A stretch of 64,000 nt of DNA from Aeromicrobium sp. Leaf350 (lineage in GTDB: Bacteria; Actinomycetota; Actinomycetes; Propionibacteriales; Nocardioidaceae): NCBI RefSeq assembly GCF_916858655.1, contig NZ_CAKASL010000002.1, positions 558,001 through 622,000 of the forward strand, written 5' to 3'. How positions within the stretch are numbered: the first letter of the stretch is position 1; each line of letters starts with the position of its first letter. The position numbers and the translations under genes are program-made. The notes beneath the pieces were generated by a model. That model searched no databases. It was not told the origin of the DNA and was given only the letters and a program-made list of their open reading frames with translations. Shown in pieces: positions 57,484-64,000 of this stretch.

Positions 57484-58829
57484 CAGACATCGAGCTCGAC
57501 CAGCCCACCGGACCCACCCCGGTCCTCGCGGTCATCGGGCGCCCGAACGTCGGCAAGTCGACGCTCGTCAACCGCATCATCGGACGACGCGAGGCCGTCG
57601 TCGAGGACGTCCCCGGCGTCACCCGCGACCGCGTGCCCTACGACGCGACCTGGAACGGCCGCAACTTCACCGTCGTCGACACCGGCGGCTGGGACCCTGA
57701 CGCGCGCGGTCTGGCCGAGCGCATCGCGGCCCAGGCCGAGATCGCCGTCTCCGTCGCCGACGCCGTGCTGTTCGTGGTCGACGCGACCGTGGGCATCACC
57801 GACGCCGACGAGGCCGTCGTCAAGATCCTGCGCGCCTCGGGCAAGCCGGTCGTGCTGGCGGCGAACAAGGTCGACGACCAGCGCACCGAGGCCGAGGCGG
57901 CCTCGTTGTGGAACCTCGGCCTGGGCGAGCCGTACCCCGTCTCGGCGCTGCACGGCCGCGGCAGCGGCGACATGCTCGATGCGATCCTCGACGCGCTCCC
58001 CGAGGCGCCGGAGTGGGACGGCGAGCTGCCCACCGGGCCTCGCCGCGTCGCCATCGTGGGCAAGCCCAACGTCGGCAAGTCGAGCCTGCTCAACAAGCTG
58101 GCCGGTGAGGAGCGCGTCGTCGTCGACGACGCCTCCGGCACGACCGTCGACCCGGTCGACGAGATCGTGGAGCTGGGCGGCCGCACCTGGACCTTCATCG
58201 ACACCGCCGGCATCCGCAAGCGCGTGCGCGAGGCCTCGGGCCACGAGTACTACGCGAGCCTGCGCACGTCGTCGGCGATCGAGCGGGCCGAGGTGGCCGT
58301 CATGATCGTCGACGCCAGCCAGTCGCTCAGCGAGCAGGACATCCGGATCGTCCAGTCGATCCGCGAGACCGGCCGGGCCCTCGTGATCGCGTTCAACAAG
58401 TGGGACCTCGTCGACGAGGACCGCCGCTTCTACCTCGAGCGCGAGATCGATCGCGAGCTCGTGCAGGTGCAGTGGGCGCCGCGCATCAACATCGCGGCGC
58501 GCACCGGCTGGCACGTCGACCGGCTCGTCCGGGCGCTCGACACCGCGATCGAGGGGTGGGAGACCCGCGTCTCGACCGGGCAGCTCAACGCCTTCCTCGG
58601 TCGCCTCGTCGCCGAGCACCCGCACCCCGTGCGAGGCGGCAAGCAGGCCAAGATCCTGTTCGGCACGCAGGCCCAGACCGCGCCGCCGACGTTCGTGCTG
58701 TTCACCTCCGGCAAGCTCGAGGACACGTACCTGCGCTTCGTGGAGCGTCGCCTGCGCGAGGAGTTCGGGTTCGCCGGGACGCCGATCCACCTCACGCAGC
58801 GCGTCCGCGAGAAGCGCAAGCGCCGCTAG
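57480..58829 (+). CDS. der: Ribosome-biogenesis GTPase Der (EngA)
   Basis: 449 residues, start at ATGA overlap. Two tandem GTPase domains: G1 [15 protein letters not shown] with DTGGW and NKVD, then [15 protein letters not shown] with DTAGIRKR and NKWD. A KH-like domain ends it ([20 protein letters not shown]). Essential for 50S assembly. Confidence 0.96.
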   Translation: MTDIELDQPTGPTPVLAVIGRPNVGKSTLVNRIIGRREAVVEDVPGVTRDRVPYDATWNGRNFTVVDTGGWDPDARGLAERIAAQAEIAVSVADAVLFVVDATVGITDADEAVVKILRASGKPVVLAANKVDDQRTEAEAASLWNLGLGEPYPVSALHGRGSGDMLDAILDALPEAPEWDGELPTGPRRVAIVGKPNVGKSSLLNKLAGEERVVVDDASGTTVDPVDEIVELGGRTWTFIDTAGIRKRVREASGHEYYASLRTSSAIERAEVAVMIVDASQSLSEQDIRIVQSIRETGRALVIAFNKWDLVDEDRRFYLEREIDRELVQVQWAPRINIAARTGWHVDRLVRALDTAIEGWETRVSTGQLNAFLGRLVAEHPHPVRGGKQAKILFGTQAQTAPPTFVLFTSGKLEDTYLRFVERRLREEFGFAGTPIHLTQRVREKRKRR

Positions 58830-58838
58830 GGGAGTCGC

Positions 58839-59756
58839 ATGCCGCCGCGGCCGCCGCTGCCCGCTCGCCACGGGCTCGGACCCGCGTGGGTCCGCACCCC
58901 CGACCGCTCGCCGGGGCCTCCCGCGTGGGAGTCGATGGGCGAGTGGTTGCGACACCGGCTGCCCGACCGCGTCGACGTCGGCGGCATGCTGGTCGACGCA
59001 CGGTTCGTGCGTGACGACGGGTCGCCGGTGCGTGAGGACGACCCGTACCGGCCGCACACGTTCATCTGGTTCCACCGCGACCTGCGGGAGGAGCCGGTCG
59101 TTCCTGGCGCGCTGGACGTGCTGCACCGCGACGAGCGGCTCGTGGTGGTCGACAAGCCGCCGTTCCTCTCGACCATCCCGCGCGGACGGCACGTGGCGCA
59201 GAGCGTCGTCGTGCGTCTGCGCGACGAGCTCGGGCTGCCGGAGCTCTCGCCGGCGCACCGGCTCGACCGCATCACCTCGGGGGTGCTCGTGCTGACGACG
59301 GAGCGTCGCTGGCGCGGCGCGTACCAGAGCCTGTTCCAGGAGCGGGCGGTCGCGAAGGCGTACCTGGCGCTGGCGCGGCACGATCCGCGGCTCCGGCTGC
59401 CTCTCGTGGTGCGGAACCACCTGCGGAAGGCCCGCGGCGCGTGGCAGGTCGAGGTCGTGCCGGACGCCCCGGTCAACGCCGAGACGCTGGTGGAGCTGGA
59501 CCACGTGGTGGGGGAGCAGGCGGTCTACCGACTCACGCCGCGCACGGGGCAGACCCACCAGCTCCGCGTGCACCTGGCCGGGCTCGGACTCCCGATCGTG
59601 GGCGATCCGCTGTATCCCGAGGTGCTCGACGTCGAGGTCGACGACTTCCGCTCACCGCTGCAGCTCCTGGCGCACGAGCTCGCGTTCACCGATCCGGTCG
59701 ACGGCGCCGAGCGGAGGTTCCGTTCGCGGAGGGTGCTGCCCCTGGTGCCCGAGTGA
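58839..59756 (+). CDS. RluA-family pseudouridine synthase
   Basis: 305 residues after GGGGAG. Catalytic Asp in SPAHRLDRITSGVLVLTTER, then YLALARHD and PRTGQTHQLRVHLAGLGLPI. About 75 residues precede the core (PPRPPLPARHGLGPAWVRTP), an actinobacterial extension with no S4 domain. Target RNA unknown. Confidence 0.9.
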   Translation: MPPRPPLPARHGLGPAWVRTPDRSPGPPAWESMGEWLRHRLPDRVDVGGMLVDARFVRDDGSPVREDDPYRPHTFIWFHRDLREEPVVPGALDVLHRDERLVVVDKPPFLSTIPRGRHVAQSVVVRLRDELGLPELSPAHRLDRITSGVLVLTTERRWRGAYQSLFQERAVAKAYLALARHDPRLRLPLVVRNHLRKARGAWQVEVVPDAPVNAETLVELDHVVGEQAVYRLTPRTGQTHQLRVHLAGLGLPIVGDPLYPEVLDVEVDDFRSPLQLLAHELAFTDPVDGAERRFRSRRVLPLVPE

Positions 59757-59762
59757 CTGCGA

Positions 59763-59768
59763 TAGAGT
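59763..59768 (+). promoter_or_regulatory. -10 hexamer TAGAGT before tRNA-Pro
   Basis: TAGAGT would start transcription near 59775, 7 nt before the tRNA. No clear -35. Confidence 0.35.
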
Positions 59769-59781
59769 GTCCGACGGTTCA

Positions 59782-59855
59782 CGGGCTGTAGCGCAGCTTG
59801 GTAGCGCACCTGACTGGGGGTCAGGGGGTCGCAGGTTCAAATCCTGTCAGCCCGA
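59782..59855 (+). tRNA. tRNA-Pro (anticodon GGG)
   Basis: Acceptor CGGGCTG / CAGCCCG, D arm GCGCAGCTTGGTAGCGC, anticodon stem CCTGA/TCAGG with loop CTGGGGG (anticodon GGG), T arm GCAGG-TTCAAAT-CCTGT, discriminator A. CCA is not encoded. Reads CCC and CCU. Confidence 0.95.
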
Positions 59856-59871
59856 CCGATGAACACGCAGA

Positions 59872-59910
59872 AGAGGGGCTGTCTCCGCCGGCGGCGGAAG
59901 CAGCCCCTCT
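59872..59910 (+). terminator. Bidirectional hairpin after tRNA-Pro
   Basis: AGAGGGGCTG (59872-59881) pairs with CAGCCCCTCT (59901-59910); inside, TCCGCC pairs with GGCGGA. It lies between the tRNA and the convergent gene at 59924, and can end both. Confidence 0.75.
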
Positions 59911-59923
59911 CCTCGTCGGGACG

Positions 59924-60577
59924 TCAGTCCTGCTGGCGTTCCTGCTTCTTGGCCTTGGCGACGTCGCTCAGCACCTCGGCATCGGAACGAGCCTCGGCAG
60001 CGGCCTCCTGGGACTCGCGGGCGTCCTGGAGACCTTCCTTGGCGTCGCGGCGAGCCGCTGCCTTCGTGGCCTCGGCCGCGGCAGCCGTGCGCTTCTTGCG
60101 CCGCTCGACGGTCTCGGTACGCGCGGCGGCCTTCTCGTCGGCGGCCTTCTTCTTCTCGGCGGCGGTGGCTGCGGCGTCCGCCGCGGCCTTCTGCTTGCCC
60201 TGCTCCTCGGTCCTGCGGGCCTCGGCCGGGGCGGAGGCGGCCTGCTGCGTGGCCGCCTTGCGCTTCTCGGCAGCCTCCCGGCGACCCGCCTCGGCGACGT
60301 CGCGCGCCGTCTCACGACGGGCCCGGGCCTCGTCGTCGAGCTGTTCGGCCCGGAGCAGCGAGGCCGAGCAGTCGAGGCGCTCGGTGCCGCGGGCCCTGAT
60401 CGAGGCGTTGTGCAGCAGTCCGCCGGCGATGCGGTCGGACGTGCCGATCGCGCGGTCGAGCGTCACTCGCACCGTGGAGGTCTCGCTCAGACGGGTCGAG
60501 ACGCTGCGGTCCACGACCGCCAGCGGGAGGCGGGTCAGCTCGTAGGGAAGGGCGATGAGGGTGCTGATCATGGTCAT
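59924..60577 (-). CDS. Ala/Lys/Arg-rich coiled-coil protein, unknown function
   Basis: 217 residues. An ordered N-terminus (LIALPYELTRLPLAVVDRSV, then RVTLDRAIGTSDRIAGGLLH) is followed from about residue 75 by a very long charged Ala/Glu/Lys/Arg helix (for example KKAADEKAAARTETVERRKK). Such proteins can bind DNA or the envelope; no motif decides. Start overlaps the stop of the next listed gene by 4 nt, so both are made together. Confidence 0.65.
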   Translation of the reverse strand: MTMISTLIALPYELTRLPLAVVDRSVSTRLSETSTVRVTLDRAIGTSDRIAGGLLHNASIRARGTERLDCSASLLRAEQLDDEARARRETARDVAEAGRREAAEKRKAATQQAASAPAEARRTEEQGKQKAAADAAATAAEKKKAADEKAAARTETVERRKKRTAAAAEATKAAARRDAKEGLQDARESQEAAAEARSDAEVLSDVAKAKKQERQQD

Positions 60578-61119
60578 CCTTGGGTCTCGGTCTGGTCACG
60601 CAGCCGGGCGGCCTGCTGCTCGGCGGCGGCGGCCTCGCGCTCGAGGCGCGCCTGGTCCTCGGCGGCCTGCTGCTCGGTGGTGGCAGCGTCGGAGGCGAGC
60701 GCCTGGGCCTCGCGTCGGTGGTCCGCCGCGACGGCCTCGGCCTGCTGCTCCGCAGCGCGGCTCTCCACGGCTTCCTGCTGCGCTGCCTGCTGCTCGGCGG
60801 ACTGGTGCTCGGCCTGCTTCTCGCGCTCGACCGCGCGCTGCGCCGCATCGGCCCGGTCGTGCTGGGCCTCCTTGGTGGTGGCGGCCTCGTGGGTCGTCTC
60901 GCGCAGCTCGCGAGCCGCCTCGTCGCGCTTGGCGTCCGCCAGGGCCTCCTCGGCCACGGCTTCCTTGCGGTTCTTCGCCTCGGCCTGCTGGATCTGCCCC
61001 TCCTCGACGAGGTCGTCCTTGCCCGTCACGGCACCGGCGACCTCCTTGGCCTTTCCGGCGACGTTGGCGAGAAGGCCTCGGCGGGCCTCTGCGGATGTGT
61101 CTGTCTCGTCATGGCTCAT
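60574..61119 (-). CDS. CsbD-like domain fused to a long coiled coil
   Basis: 181 residues. Residues 15-50 (NVAGKAKEVAGAVTGKDDLV, EEGQIQQAEAKNR) look like a CsbD stress-protein motif. The rest is a Glu/Ala/Gln-rich heptad region. CsbD proteins are induced by general stress in Bacillus. The overlap with the gene at 59924-60577 suggests a two-component stress-related assembly; function unknown. Confidence 0.65.
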   Translation of the reverse strand: MSHDETDTSAEARRGLLANVAGKAKEVAGAVTGKDDLVEEGQIQQAEAKNRKEAVAEEALADAKRDEAARELRETTHEAATTKEAQHDRADAAQRAVEREKQAEHQSAEQQAAQQEAVESRAAEQQAEAVAADHRREAQALASDAATTEQQAAEDQARLEREAAAAEQQAARLRDQTETQG

Positions 61120-61190
61120 GCACCTGAAGTACCCGGCTGGGCCAGGGTGACGCGGTGATCGCCGTGTGACGCGGGATGCCCTGGTGCCGG

Positions 61191-61820
61191 TCAGGCAGGG
61201 GTGAGGGTCACGGCGTGGCGGCCCGCGGCGGTGCGGACGTCGGTGACCAGGAGGCCGGCGTCGCGCGCGACGCTGTCGATCGCGTCGAGGCCCACGACGG
61301 CCCAGGCGAACGGCGGTGAGAGACGGCCCTCGACCCAGAGGCGGCGGTGGTCGCGCACGAGCCCGGTGCCGAGCGGCGAGACCTCGACGAGCACGGTGCC
61401 GTCGACGTCCAGGAGGTCGCGCGCGCGGCGGAGCAGGCGCACCGGGTCGCCGCCGATGCCGATGTTGCCATCGGCCAGGAGCGCATGGCGCCAGCCACCC
61501 GTGCCGGGCACGTCGTCGAAGACGTCGAGCATGACCGCCTGCGCACCACGGCGCCGCGTCTGGCGGACGGCCTCGGCCGAGACGTCGATCCCGAGGGCCG
61601 GGATGCCGCGGTCGACCAGGTCGCCCATCAGGCGACCCGGCCCGCAGCCGAGGTCGATCGTCGGTCCCGCGCAGAGGTCGGTGAAGAGCTGACGGTCCGC
61701 GCGGTCAGTGCGACCCGCCCACTGGCGCACGGCCAGGTGCTCCATGCGGCCGTCGGAGCCCACGAACCGCCCCGAACCTGCCGTGAACATCCCGTCGAAC
61801 GCGCTGCTCGTGTCGATCAT
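61191..61820 (-). CDS. Class I SAM-dependent methyltransferase
   Basis: 209 residues from ATG 61820 (overlap with the next gene). SAM motif TIDLGCGPGRLMGDLVDRG, acidic end of strand 2 in GIDVSAEAV, and ALLADGNIGIGGDPVRLLRR. No substrate signature. Probably one operon with the two glycosyltransferase-like genes. Confidence 0.82.
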   Translation of the reverse strand: MIDTSSAFDGMFTAGSGRFVGSDGRMEHLAVRQWAGRTDRADRQLFTDLCAGPTIDLGCGPGRLMGDLVDRGIPALGIDVSAEAVRQTRRRGAQAVMLDVFDDVPGTGGWRHALLADGNIGIGGDPVRLLRRARDLLDVDGTVLVEVSPLGTGLVRDHRRLWVEGRLSPPFAWAVVGLDAIDSVARDAGLLVTDVRTAAGRHAVTLTPA

Positions 61821-62458
61821 GCAAGCACCGTCGCTGCAACGGCCCGGGCCAGGTGGGAGCCGGGCATCTGGTCGGCCACGGTGAGCACGTCGGCCCAGGT
61901 GTCGAGGTCGGTGAGGGTGCGCAGGCGGTGCACGTCGCCGCCGAGGGCCCGGGCCGTCTGCTCGCCCGTGTCGTCCTGCGACATCGGGACGGCCGGCAGC
62001 ACGTGGGCGTCCTGGCCGCGGGGCACGCCGAGCAGCCACCAGCCGCCGTCGGACGCGGGGCCCAGCACGGTGGACCCGTCTAGGACCGCCGCCCCGGCCT
62101 GCTCGTAGTCGTCGACGGTGACCTGGGGGGAGTCCATCCCGACCTGCACCACTCCGTGGCCGGAGTCCGCGTCGAGGTGCGCGTTCGCGAGGCGCTCGCC
62201 GAACGTCTCGCCGCGCTGCGGGACGACCCGGGTGGCGGTGAGTGCGGCAGCGATCTCGTCGCCGCGAGCGGCGTCGTGGAGGTCGCCCGTCATTGCGACG
62301 ACGACGGGCCAGCCGACGGCGATCGCGGTCTCGAGCGTGTCGAGCAGCGAGGCGGCCGCGACCTCGGCTGCCTGGGCGTGGCCGCGCTCGCGACCGATAC
62401 GGGTCTTGGCGAATCCGGCCACGGGGGCCTTCGCGACGACCAGGAGGGTCGGGTTCAT
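61817..62458 (-). CDS. DUF2064 / TIGR04282-family nucleotidyltransferase-like protein
   Basis: 213 residues. N-terminal LLVVAKAPVAGFAKTRIG, middle VVQVGMDSPQVTVDDYEQA and LGPASDGGWWLLGV are the DUF2064 signatures (GT-A fold). The family is labelled arsenosugar-related in some databases because of cyanobacterial neighbours; no arsenic gene is nearby here, so that label should not be carried over. Confidence 0.85.
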   Translation of the reverse strand: MNPTLLVVAKAPVAGFAKTRIGRERGHAQAAEVAAASLLDTLETAIAVGWPVVVAMTGDLHDAARGDEIAAALTATRVVPQRGETFGERLANAHLDADSGHGVVQVGMDSPQVTVDDYEQAGAAVLDGSTVLGPASDGGWWLLGVPRGQDAHVLPAVPMSQDDTGEQTARALGGDVHRLRTLTDLDTWADVLTVADQMPGSHLARAVAATVLA

Positions 62459-63117
62459 CGCAACACCCCGGCGAAGTCGTGGATCACGCGCGCCGTGCCC
62501 TTGACGGACCCGGAGACCTTGGAGCGGGTCCCGGCGGCCCGGTGGCCGTAGGGGACGTCGATCTCGTGCACGGTCCAGCCCGCGGCCGCGGCCTTGAGCA
62601 TGAGCTCGAGGGGGTAGCCGAAGCGTCGGTCCTCGACGCCGAGCGCCAGGAGGTCCTCACGGCGGCACACCCGCATGGGGGCCAGGTCGTGGATGCCGAA
62701 GCCGCTGCGGCGCCGGATCATGGTCGCCAGCGCGAGCGTCCCGGCGCGGGCGTGCCAGGGCCAGACCCCGCGCTCGATCGGGCGTCGGCGACCGATCGCC
62801 ATCGTCGCGCCACCTCCGCGCACGATGTCGAGCATCGGGACCAGGTCGGCCAGGCGCATCGAGGCGTCGCCGTCGATCACGGCGACGTGCTCCGCGGTCG
62901 CCGCCAGTACTCCGGCGTGCACTGCGGCCCCGTAGCCGGGACGCGGCTCCTCGACGACCGTGGCGCCGAGCGACCGGGCCACGTCGGCCGTGCCGTCGGT
63001 CGATCCGTTGTCGACGACGATCACGTGCCAGCCGTCGGGGACGTCGGCGAGCACGGTCGGAAGGGCCAGGGCCTCGTCACGACACGGGATCACGACGTCA
63101 CAGGTCCTCATACCCAT
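62455..63117 (-). CDS. GT2 family glycosyltransferase (DPM1-like)
   Basis: 220 residues. VVIPCRDEALALPTVLADVP, VDNGSTDGTADVARS and VAVIDGDASMRLADLVPML (acidic metal site) define GT-A fold GT2. No membrane helix, so it acts at the cytoplasmic face, perhaps on a polyprenyl phosphate. ATG 63117 or 63111 possible. First gene of the minus-strand operon. Confidence 0.87.
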   Translation of the reverse strand: MGMRTCDVVIPCRDEALALPTVLADVPDGWHVIVVDNGSTDGTADVARSLGATVVEEPRPGYGAAVHAGVLAATAEHVAVIDGDASMRLADLVPMLDIVRGGGATMAIGRRRPIERGVWPWHARAGTLALATMIRRRSGFGIHDLAPMRVCRREDLLALGVEDRRFGYPLELMLKAAAAGWTVHEIDVPYGHRAAGTRSKVSGSVKGTARVIHDFAGVLR

Positions 63118-63205
63118 GATTCGACGCTACGGCTTCCTCGTATTGGTCGCGCGGCGACAATTCTGGTCACCCTCCACCTGACCGGCAGCCGGGTGGTGGC
63201 CCCCC

Positions 63206-63211
63206 TACGCT
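63206..63211 (+). promoter_or_regulatory. -10 hexamer TACGCT (leaderless start of the membrane protein)
   Basis: TACGCT ends 7 nt before GTG 63219, and no Shine-Dalgarno is seen. Confidence 0.4.
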
Positions 63212-63218
63212 GGAGTCC

Positions 63219-64000
63219 GTGAGAGACCGCCTGTACTCCCGCCGGGCTGCCCTGATCTCCGCCGCTGCCGGTGCCGTGCTCGTCGCCCTGGCCGTCTACG
63301 TGCCTCGCTGGACCGGTGAGGACGTCAAGGTCAACTGGCCGCCCCTGCACGCCGACTGGGATCCCCGCATCGGCCTGCTGACGATCCCGGCGGTGCTGAT
63401 CGGCATCGTCCTCGTGCTGGTGCTGCCACGCCTGGCCGCCACCCTGTCGTGGCGCCGGACGCTGGTGCTGGCCTACGTCGCCACCTGGGCCTGGACCATG
63501 GCCGTCGCGATGACCGAGGGCCCAGACGGTCTCTCCCGCGTCTTCGACGTGGAGGAGCGCCCCGGCGAGTACGTCTTCGACGCCCAACGCGTGGACGCCA
63601 TCCTGCCGATGCTCCGGACCTTCATCGAGCACATCCCGATGGACTCCCCGGACAACTGGAAGACCCACGTCGCCGGTCACCCGCCGGGCGCGCTGCTGTT
63701 CTTCGTCCTGCTCGACCGGCTCGGCATCACCGACCCGTTCTGGATCGGCGTCGTCGTCGTCTCGGTCGGGAGCACCGCGATCGTCGCCGTGCTGGTCACC
63801 CTCAAGGTCCTCGCGTCGGAGAAGCTCGCGCGCGCGGCCCTTCCGTGGATCGTGCTGGCTCCGGTGGCCGTCTACATGGGCGTCAACGGTGACGCCGTCT
63901 TCACCGCGGTGGCGGCGTGGGGGCTGTGCCTGCTCGCGATCGCCACCCGCGTCCCACGCCACCGTGTTGCCGCCGGGATCGGCGCTGGTCTGCTGCTCGG
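63219..64000 (+). CDS. Polytopic membrane protein, GT-C-like (3' cut by window)
   Basis: About 260 residues visible; the gene runs past the end. Membrane segments include LISAAAGAVLVALAVYVP, LLTIPAVLIGIVLVLVLP, LVLAYVATWAWTMAVAM, ALLFFVLLDRLG, WIGVVVVSVGSTAIVAVLV and LPWIVLAPVAVYMGV. The short loop THVAGHPPG before a helix occurs in membrane glycosyltransferases. Facing a GT2 operon, an envelope-glycan role is likely but unproven. Confidence 0.7.
   Translation, partial: MRDRLYSRRAALISAAAGAVLVALAVYVPRWTGEDVKVNWPPLHADWDPRIGLLTIPAVLIGIVLVLVLPRLAATLSWRRTLVLAYVATWAWTMAVAMTEGPDGLSRVFDVEERPGEYVFDAQRVDAILPMLRTFIEHIPMDSPDNWKTHVAGHPPGALLFFVLLDRLGITDPFWIGVVVVSVGSTAIVAVLVTLKVLASEKLARAALPWIVLAPVAVYMGVNGDAVFTAVAAWGLCLLAIATRVPRHRVAAGIGAGLLL

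Noticed and set aside
59798-61150. 450-codon plus-strand frame over tRNA-Pro and the coiled-coil genes
   Set aside because: It begins in the tRNA, reads through the terminator and is antisense to two overlapping minus-strand genes.
61817-62458. Arsenosugar biosynthesis role for the DUF2064 gene
   Set aside because: Name comes from other genomes; no arsenic methylation or radical-SAM gene is present in the window.

Overview
The window is chromosomal DNA of a high-GC actinobacterium. The gene order around tyrS, the rRNA operon, tlyA-nadK-recN-steA-steB-pyrG-nudix-xerD, parA-scpA-scpB-rluB and cmk-plsC-der is the classic actinobacterial core order, also known from Mycobacterium tuberculosis. 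The overall gene content looks most like the Nocardioidaceae (Aeromicrobium or Nocardioides type). That family call is inference; a 16S comparison with the gene at 34533-36052 would settle it.

Layout. 1-8956: end of a PH-domain gene, sseB-like, an ACT/GNAT protein, then infC-rpmI-rplT behind an attenuator-type leader, an rRNA methyltransferase, an orphan PAS kinase, and pheS-pheT. 8957-11000: a small accessory island with two copies of a highly palindromic 113-bp repeat, a secreted-protein gene that looks frameshifted, small membrane proteins and a truncated gene remnant. 11025-19851: complete arginine pathway argG, argC-J-B-D-F-R-H, with a candidate ArgR operator at argG. 19876-25682: CitB/CitA-type two-component system divergent from a TctCBA tripartite tricarboxylate transporter and a universal stress protein. 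25685-32159: a DsbA-like oxidoreductase with a 38-residue Cys-rich companion, then a 1287-residue Pls/PosA-family NRPS-like polymerase, an M1 aminopeptidase and a compact phosphopantetheinyl-transferase-like protein. 32187-39764: mpg, tyrS and a complete 16S-23S-5S operon with two promoters, processing stems and terminator, and no spacer tRNAs. 39797-59756: a dense run of co-directional core genes. 59782-59855: tRNA-Pro(GGG). 59924-61119: two Ala/Glu/Lys/Arg-rich coiled-coil proteins, one with a CsbD-like N-terminus. 61191-64000: methyltransferase, DUF2064/TIGR04282 protein and GT2 glycosyltransferase, divergent from a membrane protein cut by the window end.

The points most worth following are: (i) the Pls/PosA synthetase with its neighbouring M1 peptidase and carrier-protein activator, a plausible poly-amino-acid make-and-degrade system; (ii) the infC leader, where a 13-bp antiterminator helix and an 8-bp terminator helix exclude each other, followed by an AUC start codon; (iii) the paired palindromic repeats that bracket a decaying secreted-protein locus; (iv) an orphan ParA with a small ribbon-helix-helix-like partner at the head of the scpA-scpB operon; (v) a cloverleaf-like leader in front of pyrG; (vi) many genes with a TANNNT -10 hexamer 6-8 nt before the start codon, which implies leaderless mRNAs.
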